Shown here: one piece after another, positions 22,610 to 34,565 of the stretch | How the letters are laid out: each line of letters opens with the position of its first letter | Position numbering within the stretch: position 1 is the stretch's first letter | Assembly: GCA_963971535.1 (NCBI GenBank) | Contig: OZ020589.1 | Location: 48,790,312-48,854,311, forward strand | Length of the DNA stretch: 64,000 nucleotides | Origin: Notolepis coatsorum | Taxonomy: Eukaryota; Chordata; Actinopteri; Aulopiformes; Paralepididae | Reading direction: 5' to 3' | Position numbers and translations under genes: made by a program | The notes under the pieces: model-generated | Told to the model about the DNA's origin: nothing | Database searches by the model: none | The model's input: only the letters and a program-made list of their open reading frames with translations

Positions 22610-22853
22610 GGTGAACAGCAGCAGGTGCGCCTGTACGTGGCTCGTTAGACCAACAGGTGTAGTCAATCCAGATTGTGTCGTCTTGCGCTCTTACAGTGGT
22701 TTTATTTCTGATTAAATCGCAAAGTATTTTCTCACATTTTAGGTGAGAAATACATTCTCAAAATGTATCTGTTTTTCTACCCAGACTTTTCTTGATCAGT
22801 GTGGCTAATCGTCAAACACTTTTTTTATTTAATTTGTACCCCTCTCTCTACAG

Positions 22854-22919
22854 ATTCCAGGCCAGCTGTTGAACAAATTGAAATGCCCAAGAGAGATCTC
22901 AGGCTGGACAAATACAGCA
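22854..22919 (+). CDS. dok7: dok7 66-bp tail exon
   Basis: Between acceptor cctctctctacag and donor GCA|gtatgt, phase 1 in and out. It encodes SRPAVEQIEMPKRDLRLDKY plus one more Ser and a split codon. The charged segment has a tyrosine near its end. It joins in frame with 15836 and 23016. Confidence 0.75.
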
Positions 22920-23015
22920 GTATGTGATCATGTCATCTTAATAATCTGTTTTCCAGCCAAAGCGGCCATAATGGATCAACATCGACTCTATTGTTATCTT
23001 TCATTTCCCTGTTAG

Positions 23016-23216
23016 GGTCGTTGTTCCCATTTCCCGTCGAAGCTCCCAGCTGTTGGCACCTGGACACTGGACTCTACAGTGACGGCACCGTTAATTATGT
23101 CAACATCCCCATTAGCCCCATGGTGGCTAAAGCTAGCAGGGAGCCCCTCTACATGGAGCTGGACATACAGAGGCCCAGCATGGCTCCAGCTTCCAGCCTG
23201 CCCACTGCTGTTAGAG
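23016..23216 (+). CDS. dok7: dok7 tail exon with YVNI and YMEL motifs
   Basis: 67 codons between acceptor ttccctgttag and donor AGAG|gtaaca, phase 1 in and out. It contains NYVNIPISPM, a YxN motif of the kind bound by Grb2-type SH2 domains, and PLYMELDIQ. Adaptor tails use such tyrosines as phosphorylation-dependent docking sites. The canonical human Dok-7 stops before this part, so these motifs belong to the long C-terminal form. Motif function is inferred. Confidence 0.8.
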
Positions 23217-23442
23217 GTAACAGTTTGCAGCTGTGCAGACCCAGTAAGAACACCATGCCCTTTGTGGCCATTTTGGATCCAGGTTTTGTCCTCAGGCTTC
23301 TCCCTCTTCCGTTAGGCTTTTGTTGTAACGGCTTGATGTTGCCATTTTCTTCCTTACCCTTTTACTGAAGGTGCCAAACCATATCACTGCTTGTAAAAAA
23401 TATTATAATAATTTTATTAAAAAATGCAGTGTTTTGAATTTA

Positions 23443-24219
23443 AAGGAAGACTCCAACATTTTGGGAAATTAGCTTATTTAACATCTTCCCTGGAGTTAGA
23501 CAAGAAGATACATACCTTTTTTGTCTCTGTGCGTGCATTTAGCTTTGGGAACAGTCGCTCCGTTAGCGTAGCTTAGCTTCATCACTGGAAGTGGGGGGGT
23601 TAAATAGCCTGACGTTCCCTTACAGTGTCCTACAGTCACTAAATACACTCCAAATACAACTCCAAAACGTTCATGTAAACATGTTGTGACCTGTGTATTT
23701 ACCACGTGGAGAAATAAAAAATTATTGAATTAGACAATTACGTTTTCTAAGCAAATATACTCTGAACTATTTTTTGCCTAAGCACTCGTCTCTGCGCGCA
23801 GTCAGTGATTTCTACGTGAAGCCGTGTTTGTGGACATTCTCATTCATTCAAAGGATCCGAACCGATTGAAGTTTATGGATACCATGACTTAAAATCCTCT
23901 TACCTTGACGATTAAAAGACTCCCCAATTTAGAAAACAGTAATCCAATGGCTGGTATTGATAATATAATACTAACTACTGCACGTAGCTAACCGGAGCTA
24001 ACACAGAACCGGACGGTCACTAAAGCAAATATAATGACTTCCTTTCTGGGGGTTTTCAAAATAAAAGAGCGACGTCTAAAGCACCGGAAAACGTTTATTT
24101 TGTACATTATCTAACGTTAACACGAACCTAAACTAACTTTACGTTAGTTGTAACGTTAGTTTAGGTTCGTGTTAACGTTGTTAAATAAGCTAATTTCCCA
24201 AAATGTTGGAGTTTTCCTT
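23443..24219. mobile_element. MITE with about 40-bp TIRs, probable TA target
   Basis: The ends aaggaagactccaacatt (from 23443) and aatgttggagttttcctt (to 24219) belong to inverted repeats of about 40 bases with two mismatches (inner part gggaaattagcttattta). TA flanks both sides (23441-23442, 24220-24221), pointing to a Tc1/mariner-like family. An internal 25-base perfect inverted repeat lies at 24113-24137 and 24155-24179. No transposase. It lies in the dok7 intron between the last two exons. Confidence 0.82.
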
Positions 24220-24221
24220 TA

Positions 24222-25141
24222 TGAGATATGAGCTTTTCATCCAACAGCAGCAATAGTATAGGTTTTTAAAGTCATGTGGGATATTGGTTTAAAGTGAAAA
24301 CAACAGAGGAGGTTAATGTGTGTCCCGCTGCTAAGCTCACTTTGATGGCTGTTTGTTTTGGCTACGCTGTCTTGTCTTTCTCTGAATGCTGCTCCATCTA
24401 GACTATCTAATTATAAGGAAAGTGCAATATGTCTTGTGATTATAATGCTCGGGTCTGAGGGTCAGTGTGCTTAATGGATGGAACAAGATAGGAACTATCC
24501 ATAATGTTACTGCCACTTTTTATAGCTTGTTTTGATTCATTATGGCATAACATCACTATCAATGTCATTTGAAATGGTTTAAGCTTATAAGAAGAAAAAT
24601 CGAACTTAAATTGAATTAAGAATAATCTTAATTAGAATGCTGCTTTATCCTTTTCTCAAGCCTCTCCCGATTAAAAAGATCAGTTAGATTAAAATGTAAT
24701 ATTACCCTAATGCTGTATTTCAGTAATCCAATTGTAGACAGTTTTCTGGGTCGATATGGTTAGTTAAAGAAAGTAATTGATTTAAGCCCATTATATACCA
24801 AGGATTAATATGCCACTGCATTTACTAAGAATTAATGCTGCCATATTTGTGTCTGTGTGAGAGGAATAGCAAGGTAATGTTTTGTCTAGTAAAGATGAAA
24901 AAATACTTGCTTTAGGCACAATTTCCCTTGTCACAAAGAATCCACTTAAAAAAAAGACCTTTAAATTTTTTTTATTTTGTGGCCATAAATAAAAAGAAAA
25001 AAGGCAAAACTCGGGTGAAGGTTTTAGGAAGAGTACCGTCATTTCCATGGATCATTTTTTTGTCTATTGCTATACGTGGAGGCGCACCTGTCCATTCTCA
25101 AATCTTTTCCTCTATTCTTTCATTGGTTCTCTCCTTACCAG
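24222..25141 (+). other. dok7 last intron, nothing recognised
   Basis: AT-rich sequence with no element ends found; ends with acceptor ttctctccttaccag. Confidence 0.5.
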
Positions 25142-25278
25142 AAGGGGGCTCCACGCGCTACGCCCACATTGACATCACTGCCATGGAAACAGCGCAGAGA
25201 GTGGGGGCAGAGCACGCCCAGGGCAGGGAGGACAGACTGACCCAATTGGAGAACAGGAGGAGGGGGACACCGAACTGA
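25142..25278 (+). CDS. dok7: dok7 terminal coding exon
   Basis: It completes the long C-terminus in phase 1: GGSTRYAHIDITAMETAQRV, then a charged segment ending RRRGTPN and TGA at 25276-25278. RYAHIDI is another tyrosine motif, and the charged end (REDRLTQLENRRRG) could form a short helix. All joins from 3938 to here are open in one frame. Confidence 0.82.
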
Positions 25279-26627
25279 CCCGATTGGACAGCAATACATA
25301 TATTTAATCGAAGGGTCTGTCAAACGTGTTACTGACAAGGACCCCTATATACCTATATTGATTGAATTGGACTCATATTGTTCCTGTTTCCGTCTCAACT
25401 TGTCTCAGCGCCAAAGTCTTCGTCTCGACTCAAACTCAATGAGCTCTGGTCTTGGCTTATCTCGCCTACAACACTAGGGCGCAGGTGTATATATTCATTA
25501 TTGCTAGTGCTAGTCTTTGTTACTCCTCCCATTGAGTGAAGTGTAACCCACCTACCATTACTTCATATAATTTACCCACCAAGTGTACCATCCTGACCTG
25601 GAGCAGAGTACTAACAGTTCGACGAGAGACTGGAATCCTCCTTGCTAAAATGGGACACGTTGCAGTTAGCTGAGAAGGGAGGTCAAGTTTGCAAGGTTAC
25701 CATTCCACATCGAAGCTGAAGTAATCGGTTAAAATAAACTACTCGGAACTTCGGAAGGTAGAAATCACACATTTTATTCAGGGGAATAACGTTTAGAGCA
25801 TGATTGAGTAATCAGACAGTAACATATGCATCAAAGTATGTGTGCGTGCGTGTGTGTGAGCACAGGAAGAGCAGGGAAGTAGTCCCACCAGGCTTCCTGC
25901 ACCCCCCGCTTGGCATCATCAGGATAAATTGGCCAATATGATTTTTTTTTGTAGTCTGTCTTCACCAGTGTGTTTGAAAGAGAGACCAGGAGAGAAGACA
26001 TGAGATCGAGCCAACGGAACACCTGGCAATTCAAGGAAATTATATTTTTTTATCTTTAAAGCGATGGAGGTTTTGTAGAACATTGACTATGTTCCTTAAC
26101 CCCTGATATGTCCATATACTGCCTCTCACTTTCATCAATAGCTTCTGTGGTGGTCCCCCACCCCCCTCTCAATTCACATTTATGTATTACATGAAAGGAT
26201 TATTATTATTATTTTTAAGTGTGGTTCAAGAGCTTTTACTTCGATTTACATTATATTTGCGAAAGACTGTTTTGGGCTTCGAAGAATTTCTTTATGACAG
26301 ACATGAAAGTGAAACAAACACAGCGACGACAAAAGCTACTGGTGAAATTGAGTGGCAATAGGACATTATGAAGTTGAAATGTTTTACAAGATGTCCATAT
26401 TGCTTTAAGCCCTCAGTGGCAAGTAGTACTGATTTCCTATCCAGAACAACTTGTATATAGTGACTGCTTTTATTTATGCTAGTCTATATAGGAACTATAT
26501 TTTTTAAGATGCATTTTTATTGACCTTTGTATGTTTTTGGAAGTTACCTTGTTGAATAATAAAAGGTTGCTGTTGTTTTCAATGTTCACTGTTTTCAATG
26601 TCTCTTAAATTGACCTGTCAAAATAAA
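25279..26627 (+). other. dok7: dok7 3' UTR with candidate polyadenylation signals
   Basis: No ORF of note. AATAAA occurs at 26558-26563 and 26622-26627, either of which would end a 3' UTR of about 1.3 kb. The true cleavage site cannot be seen. Confidence 0.45.
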
Positions 26628-27997
26628 TGCAGCAAAACAATATACCGGTACATCTAATTTATTAGAGCCTCAGGACACCATTTACTGTCAGTATTACAAA
26701 TTGGAAATGGCTATGACAAAGAGACTGCTAAATGCCAAGTCTTGATTTCTGAATTCACAACATCAAATGGACAGTTAGGGGGGATGACTGGAACCAGCAG
26801 AGTGCCATCCTCCCAGCTGTTTTCAGTTTTGACAAATACTCTGGGGCGGATGAAATGAGAGATATCGGTGTAGTGTTGCTATTTCCAATTAGTAGTACTG
26901 ACACGTATATTTGCCTATGGCTCTATTAAATGAGATATGCTGCTTTGTGGCATTTCATTCTCAGCTGGATATACTGTACAGTACACATGCAAAAAAAGAT
27001 TAGTTCAGAAAATCTTTTGATGTGTAAATCAGATGTCTTGGGGTTAAGGACTTTTTACCATAATATACAGTCAACCTGAGCTTGGCATAGAGGCGAGAGC
27101 TTGTTCTACTTATGCACATTGCGTACATCAAACCTAATTGATTCTATTCTTTAATGCGTAATGTATAAATAAATGGTGTGTACAAACTTCACATACAATT
27201 GTTCTTCTGATCATTAAAATGATCTTGCTACTGCGTTGGAGATTACATCAAGCTGCCTGAGGGATAATTGAGTTATCTCACGATGCGTAGCTAACGACGA
27301 GCAGTTGTGAAGGAATCGGCCGATTGCTCCTTAGAAGTTTAGCGTTGCATTATTCATAAACAAAAGATTTTGACTAAGAACGAGACCCAGCACATCCCAG
27401 AACTGCAGTTGCGGAGTGGTAGTATTGTTTCTTTCTTGGAATAATGGCATGCTACACTTCAATAGTGGCCAGACGATTTACCTATCTCAAGCCCCACCCT
27501 CTTTTCTTCATCCTCCAATCACAACCGTTGCTTCCCTCGGGTTTGAGATAGGTCAATTGCTCCACACCAGTCTGTCCTCAGCCCATGCAAATAATGAATA
27601 CTATGTAAGGTGTATGCCGAAATGGACTCGACTGAACCAGTGTATAATGGGAAGTCTAAACATTCCACATAAGAAAAAAAGAAAATCTATGTTCTGCATT
27701 TTAATGATGTTCGTAGGCATCTTTATGCTGAATTGATTTTCTTGTGCAGCCGATTTATAAAAAGTACCTATATACATCATGTATATACAAACAATCTATT
27801 CCTTGAGTAGAGGCTTATTCATACAATAATCAATAATTCATCACTGCCACATATAAAAATCACAATAAAAATAAACATGGAAAACTGCTTAATTTACAGT
27901 AGTCTAGAGGAACGAAAGAGGCGTGTGTGTACAGGGAGGGAATCATAGCAGTTAATTGAACCCTTCATTGAGATGATTGAAGACATTGAGCAGAATC
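26628..27997. other. Intergenic and lrpap1 3' UTR
   Basis: Gap between the convergent 3' ends of dok7 and lrpap1, without recognisable elements. The part next to 27998 must be the lrpap1 3' UTR. No clear AATAAA was found on the - strand; ATTAAA occurs at 27150-27155. Confidence 0.4.
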
Positions 27998-28066
27998 TCA
28001 GAGTTCGTTGTGTTTGAGTCCCTGGCGAGAGATCTTGTTGGTCAGGTCCTGCATGTGTTTCTTCAT
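27998..28066 (-). CDS. lrpap1: lrpap1 terminal exon (RAP, ER chaperone) ending HNEL
   Basis: LRPAP1 (receptor-associated protein, RAP) is the endoplasmic reticulum chaperone that keeps LDL-receptor-family members from binding ligand early. The exon reads MKKHMQDLTNKISRQGLK and ends HNEL, the ER-retrieval signal that ends vertebrate RAP. 23 codons with stop, phase 0 in. The acceptor on the - strand is gattacag. The Met is an internal residue, not a start. Confidence 0.95.
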   Translation of the reverse strand: MKKHMQDLTNKISRQGLKHNEL

Positions 28067-28248
28067 CTGTAATCAAGATGTAAAAAAAGATACATATAAA
28101 GTATAAACCATCTTCCAGGTGTCATTTTGTGAAAATAAACAACAGAACTGTGTACCACAATATCACAAAAACCAGGTCACAATATGATCCTATGAAAATT
28201 ATAAACTAGAAGACTTAGTGCCCAACCTTTTCCTCCCTCCCTCCCTAC

Positions 28249-28425
28249 CTTGTAACCCATCTCGCGGGTCTTCTCCGACAGTGTGTTGTACTTGTCCTGG
28301 TTCCTCTGGATGTGCTCCCGGTCCCCCAGCGCCTCCACGTGACGGAGCTTCTGGTGGGACAGCTCCAGCTGCTCCTGGTAGTGGCTGTGCTTCTCCACCT
28401 TGGTCTCAAAGTGACGCAGCTCATC
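28249..28425 (-). CDS. lrpap1: lrpap1 domain 3 helical exon
   Basis: 59 codons, phase 0 at both ends, with acceptor gtgtag and donor AAG|gtaggg on the - strand. It encodes ELRHFETKVEKHSHYQEQL, then SHQKLRHVEALGDREHIQ and TREMGYK. This matches the three-helix receptor-binding domain 3 of RAP, whose basic residues contact acidic pockets of LDL-receptor repeats. Confidence 0.95.
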
Positions 28426-30699
28426 CTACACGGACGGATGGATGGCAACAGATGGACACACACACACACACACAGACACATATACATAGACACACAAGAA
28501 TGCACCATGAAGAGTTCAGTTTGGCTACAATTACACGCACAACTGCACGCAGAGAGAACAGATACTCATCTAAGAGATAAGGACGAGACGAGACATCACA
28601 GGAAAATAATAAACTCTTCCCTTTTTCCTGTAATACATCTGATCCCACGCCCAGATTCTTTCAAAGTAAATTGATTTATGGGCCACAATCCTTTGTCCGG
28701 GAAAGAGAGGGTGAAGGGAGCGGGATAAGAAATAGGATGGAATACTTGAGGGGATTTTAAATGCATCAAAAGGGGCCTCATGGTAAGAGGTGGGGAGCGA
28801 CCTTAACACAAGCAGCCACCACACACTACCATCCTCTGCCAACAAGACAAAGGGGATCGCTATAGTGACAAGACGTAATCTGGATATCAAGGTGTTAAAT
28901 GTTTGGGCGGATACGGAAGGGAGGATAACAATGGCAAAGGTTGAATACTCACAGGAAAATAGCACTAATCGCGTTATACGCCCCTAATACATTTGATGCA
29001 GAGTTTTACAAAACAATCACCAAAATTATATTAGAACTTCATGAATAGAATAAGCTTTCATAGTGGGTGGTGATTTCAATGTGTGCAGAGCCTCCACGAT
29101 GGATAGATCCGGCTCCTCAGAAACATATGACCAAAAACAATCCTCTAATGCCCTTAGGATGTGAGCCCATGACACTGGGCTCACTGACTTATGGCGCATA
29201 ATCAAACCTACTTTAAAGGACTAGTCTTGCCTGTCAGCCAGACACAAAACTTTCTCTAGAATTGACTAATTATTCTCATCTCCTAATTTGTTTGATAATT
29301 TCGATGTCTCACTGGTTCCCTTAGCTCTCTCGGATCACAAAGGGATTTCTTTTACAGCATCGTTTGGCAAACTATCCACAAAAGCTCCCAGATGGCGTTT
29401 TAACTCATCCTTATTAAAAAAAACCCAAAAGACTTCTGTACAGAATTTAGAGAAAAACTAACAGAATTTTTGAGGATTAACATTGGCATGGTGGAAGACC
29501 CTAGAGCAGGGGTAGGCAACCTTAGGCACGCCGGCATAGGTTTTTTTTTTTTTTTGAAATATTATAGTGAAATATTTTGCACTGTCGTCGCATTTATCTT
29601 GTTGAAATCCTCCCACAGGTTCTTTTTACTACCACATATTTAATTGAGACCCTCTATTTGTTTATTATTTCAATTTAGCTGGAAATACATTGCTACATCA
29701 TTCAGTAACATTTGCAGAGCCTTATAACAAAAACATTATTACGGTCACCATTGTGACCAGTGGGATTAATCAACTAATTTTATTATTTATTTTTCTATTT
29801 CATTGAACATTCCACATGTTAAAAGCCATATTTTTTACTCAAAATGTGAGTATTACCAAGTCAACTTGTGTTCTTAAAACAATGACAATAAACGTAGTTT
29901 TATTAGGTTGAAATAATGTGGTTGTGTACTTATTTTTCTGGATTATTATGGATTGAAAACTGAAAACCTTAATGCACAGTAACTGAACTCAATATTTTTA
30001 AGTTCTGGTAACTTATTATTATATATTTTTTACAGTGTAGTCTTGCGATCAATCAAAACTTATTTACACGATATACCTCGCATTCACCCTCCATTCACAT
30101 CCTGGTGTTCTCCTGGGCCCCGTTCCCCGTACCTGGATAACTGAGTTAGCCGGATAACTTTCGGTCAAGTCTGACTTAAGCCGGACTTTCCCGTTCCCCG
30201 AAGCTGGATTGTCTAAATCACCATGACAACAGATCAAAAAGTTTGAGCCTGGTCGAGAGCAGGGTTTAAGTTCAAGTTAGCCGGATGAACCATCGCCACG
30301 CCCCCGCAAAGAAGTGACAGCGCGTTTCCTGAAATTATTCCCACAGTCTAGGATCTGCATTATACCATTCTGAATTACATTTTTGTGCTCCATTCTTCCA
30401 GAGGGGGCTTTTGAAATGTAAAATAGACCCAAAATGCTGATACTAAATTCACTTTGTCCTAAATAATGCACGTTATATACCGTGGCGCTCGCTCGGTGCG
30501 ATGTACACATTATGTGGTTATTTTAACAACGCGCAGCATTGCAAATGTGAATCCCGCTGTTTGACGGATTTGAGAAATTTAATGAGCCGTTGACGTCACA
30601 TTAATGAATGAGAATAAAGAGATAAAACTTCATTCAAAATAAAGAATATTCTAAACACGGGTCTCTCGTTCAATGTATAAACAATGAATTTATCCCATC

Positions 30700-30772
30700 T
30701 GGCACAGTGGCGCAGCGGTAGTGCTCAATCCTGGCAACCCGGCGACCGGTGTTCGAAACCCCGTGTTTCAAA
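30700..30772 (+). ncRNA. tRNA-like module (pol III A and B boxes)
   Basis: A-box tggcgcagcggtag and B-box tgttcgaaacc spaced as in tRNA genes. No confident tRNA fold; probably a SINE head. Confidence 0.6.
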
Positions 30773-30917
30773 TATAATTTTTTGGAATATAATATTAATG
30801 ATTATACGCAAAGGTAGCCTAGTTTTAAGTTAAAATATTATAAATCTACATGCATTGAGGATGTCATTCTTTATATAGCTCTCAACGTGCACCAAATTGA
30901 ATTATTCCTACATTGCA

Positions 30918-30995
30918 AAATGAAGGAAAAGACTAGGTTTCGAACCCCGGTCGTCTGCGTGAAAGTCAAAAGAAGAACCCGTTACACCACAGTGG
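30918..30995 (-). ncRNA. tRNA-like module, opposite strand
   Basis: On the - strand, A-box tggtgtaacggg and a perfect B-box ggttcgaaacc. It faces the + strand module about 150 bases away. Confidence 0.6.
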
Positions 30996-33047
30996 AGATA
31001 AGTAAAAGATCGACCATACATCAATCAATGGGTAAGAGAGCCGTATCGTTATTCTGTATAACAGTTTAACTAATTATTTTCGCTAGCAAGATCTCATTTG
31101 ATTATTCAATCCAGCAGGCAAGTTTAAAGAAATATAATCTGATTGATTGAGGTAATGAGGGACTTAAAATTAGCCTATAGATAACGCATTTAACTTGTCG
31201 GCGAGGCGATTGAGCCGTACTGCAATATGTTAATAAAGTTTTAAATCAATTAATCAATCAATGCCGCTAGAGAATCAGGATCTCTGCTATCGATATGTGC
31301 TGGCTTTTCAACTGGAGTGGCCGCGCGCACTTATCCTGGGTCTCAAGTCTGGTTTGAGTTAACGAGACTGAATCCACCTTCGAGGAACAGGAAAATCCCG
31401 GCTTCAAACATCGGGTTAACTGAATCTGGATAATGTGACTCTTGATCGACTTAGTTGAACCAGGTACGGGGAATAGGGCCCTGGTGTTCTCCATTAGGCC
31501 TGTAGGTGGAGCTATGACAGCCCACGTACAGTACACACACCGATGGTGTGTGATGTGTCCAAAAATGAATGGGCAAATGTGAGTGAAATGGTCGCACTGT
31601 ATACAGCTGTTTGTCTGCATTGCATCCCCCCCCCCCAACTCAGATTTAGGGTTGATACAACCATCATAATAATATTGTTAATAATAACAATAACGATAAT
31701 GATGTAATAATGTAAAAATTATCATTAAAAATACCTGATTATGAGAAAAAATATTTACGATGCATGGAATATTGTTGAGGCACACTAGTTACAACTATAT
31801 TTCAAACAGGCACTCCGTGTCAAAAAGGTTGCTGACCCCTGCCCTAGAGTCCTGTGGAATGCAGTAAAGGGCTTTGTTAGAAGTCATGTCACACTTTTCG
31901 CTTCCAACTTGCATAAATCTTGTTAAAAAAAACTAGAAAAATTGGAAACACTATACGCGGACCTATACGCTTCACTGCAGACTAACTACAATTAACACAC
32001 AACGGATGATAATAAATAAACTCCATACTTAGACAACACTGAGTTTTTAATACATAGGACGAGACAAAATTATTACTTTCATGGTTCTAGACCCAGCCAT
32101 TTACTGGCAATGAAAATTCGTGCAAATGATACATTTTCGGATATCCCTTCAATCAGGACACAACAAGGAGTAGTTACTACTGACTCAAAAAATATCAATG
32201 ACACTTTTAGACACAACTGTATAGCTCAGATGTCAACTTTGATCATTCCAAATTTGAAACGTTTAGCAGGCTTAAAATACAAAATTGGAGGAGGCCGGGG
32301 AATTGGGGAGACCAATCACTCTTACTAGACAATTGTTGAGATGCAGAGGGGTAAGGCACCAGGCTGGGATGGAATTCCACCTGAATTATACTTAGCATTC
32401 TGGGACCAGCTGGGCCCATTGTTGCTTGAAATTATTGAACACTCCATTGAACAGGGGGGGATTCTCGAGAGATGTAAATATGGCTTTAATTTCTTTACTA
32501 CTCAAAAAAGACAAGGACCCCAATGACTGTGGCAGCTATAGGCCCCTGGGTCTTCTCGGGCCGACCTTAACATTTTTGCCAAAGTACTGGCCTGACGTCT
32601 GCAGAAGTATATGACGGTGCTGGTACATTGATCAAACCGGATTTATTCTGGGATGCTTAGCCGCAGATAACCTCAGAAGATTATTACATGTAATTGACAA
32701 CAGTAAGGACAATATAACTCCGGCCATGGTTCCGTCAGCAATGATAATGACAGGCAAAATATGCTCCACGCTCTTCCCGGTTTCTAGGTCTGCTAGACAG
32801 TGTTGTCCTCTGATCCCCGGACTATTCATGCTTTCCCTCAAACCATTAGCCCAATTTATAAGACAAACAGAAGAAATCGCCCCTATAACAATCAATGATA
32901 CACCACACAAAATTGCTCTGCATGCGGACGACTTACACATTTTTATGAAAGACCCCAATCGGCCACAAATTTACTAAGGATAATTGATGAATTTCAGTAA
33001 ACTATCAGGCTTCAAAATTAATTGGCCCAAATCGGCTTGGTTACCTC

Positions 33048-33972
33048 TTAACACTTTCAGTGCCCAGCAGGGGGCGCACATTTAGTGCTTGAATGCCCAC
33101 CATCCACTTCAATGTTAGCCATAATTTAAAACATAGATTAGGCGATATTAATGCTATGTGTCTAATCTGCCCGTCGCATTATCAATGACTCATTTCCAGT
33201 CAACATTGTCGAAGCGGATTGTTTTTTTATCAGTTCATTTCCGTTTTATAGCATTTTGAAAAGCCCTCGTTTTCACGGAAAAAACAAAGATTCCATGATA
33301 ATCGCCCTGTACTGTAATATTCTAGAACGTTGTCATTTTTCGGCCTATTTATGAATCGTTTTCAAATAAACGCTAGATTATCAATAGTATATGTGTACGT
33401 GTGCACGCTGGTGCCGCGCGCTGAAAATCGATTCTCTCAGTTCCTGATCGCTCTTACAGTCAAACAGCCATATCACATTATAGGGGAAAAGCTTATATCT
33501 CCGTGAAAACGGGTCTGATTATCCTAAGACTGGTAAAATAGATTCCTTACCTGAGATCAGATGGTATCCAAATGGATTATTCCAATTCCTGATCGCCATT
33601 CCAAAAATCTATCCTTTTATTGATCCCACGCGTATACTGTAAAACACATATTACACACTGTGCTGAGGGTCCAGAATGAAGCTGATCGGCTCCGGTTATG
33701 CGTGAGAAGTAAAATGTAGATTTCGGATATTTTTTTTCTCATCCATTTTCATCGAGTCCAATCCAAAATGGTGCATTACCATCTGGGAGACGATAGGGGG
33801 CGCTTTTTTCACATCTGAGCGCCTGGCGGGGCAGGATTACCAACGGTAGACTAGGTTGATGAAATATGAATTCAGATCGCCAATTAAAAAAAATCTGAGA
33901 ATTCTCGTGATGGGCATTCAACCCGCAGGCTGATAACCCGAGAATTCTCGTGATGGGCATTCAAAGTGTTAA
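33048..33972. mobile_element. piggyBac-like MITE, TTAA target
   Basis: TTAA at both ends with inverted ends ttaacactttcagtgccc and gggcattcaaagtgttaa; 925 bases. It splits the L1 remnant exactly. Removing it leaves one TTAA and restores the reading WLPLNELAKAV into FKYLGIEIF. The interior is shared with 61750-62683 (tgtctaatctgccc, cgctagatnatcaat). It ends with a repeated gagaattctcgtgatggg. Confidence 0.92.
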
Positions 33973-34565
33973 TGAGTTGGCCAAAGCGGTGCAACTACCG
34001 GCTGACATCCCCATAGTTGAACACTTTAAATACTTAGGCATAGAGATCTTCTCCACACTAAATCAGACAACTAAATATAACTTCACACATAATAAAATAC
34101 ACCAAGATCTGAATAGATGGTCGAGCCTTACAGGCCCGAGCATCCATAATCAAAATGAACATACTACCCAGGATACATTTAGTTAGATCAATGCTCCCCC
34201 TGCCTCCTCCAATAGACCACTGGCGTAAGACACAAACTATGATATCTAAATGTATTTGGAATAACAAACGCAATTTTAAGTTGTAGGCCTACTTCTGATC
34301 CTTTTCGCTGAGACCCCTGATAAGCTGGTTTGACCCTGAAATTGCTGTGTCATGGCACTCCTTAGAGGCAGCAGCGGTCTCACCACAAAGATGACAGGAT
34401 GTAGTATACTCCAATATCCCTATATCAAAATGCCACTTACGATATGGACTGATTATATGCCATGTGATTCAAACATGGCGTAACGTACAGAGGTCTTGTG
34501 CTGTTAAATGCCCATGGCACCTCGACTCTCCAAATTCTCATATCCAACATCTACTTGTTGGGCAC

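Larger units (their letters stand above)
15857..22692 (-). mobile_element. L1-group LINE, antisense in dok7 intron, 15-bp TSD
   Basis: The exact repeat acagtggttttattt at 15842-15856 and 22693-22707 fixes both ends. On the - strand the order is a short 5' leader (about 80 bases), ORF1 starting at 22609, an inter-ORF spacer, ORF2 (20008-16244), a 3' UTR with a 32-base hairpin, and an A-rich tail. A later Rex1-like insertion (20361-22086) splits ORF1. Without that insertion the element is about 5.1 kb. It sits between two dok7 coding exons; the intron would otherwise be about 150 bases long. Confidence 0.93.
30114..31481. mobile_element. TIR element (GGGCCC..CCCGTACCTGG ends) with tRNA-like modules
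   Basis: The ends gggccccgttccccgtacc and ggtacggggaatagggccc form a roughly 22-base inverted repeat with two mismatches. tggtgttctcc is duplicated on each side (30103-30113, 31482-31492). The empty site is preserved in the related hAT copy at about 36031-36041. Inside are two tRNA-like modules in opposite orientations and a LINE-like tail (ttaataaagtttt then caatcaatcaatg, 31230-31262). The superfamily is unclear; an 11-base duplication is unusual. Confidence 0.8.
29507..31841. mobile_element. hAT element (CAGGGGTMGGCAACC ends), copy 1
   Basis: The ends are caggggtaggcaacctt and aaggttgctgacccctg, with the 8-base duplication ccctagag at 29499-29506 and 31842-31849. Without the nested TIR element at 30114-31481 the body is about 0.96 kb, close to the 948-base relative at 35446-36393. 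No transposase remains. Confidence 0.93.

Noticed and set aside
30700..30995. Functional tRNA genes
   Set aside because: A and B boxes are present but the arms do not form a convincing cloverleaf and both lie in a mobile element.
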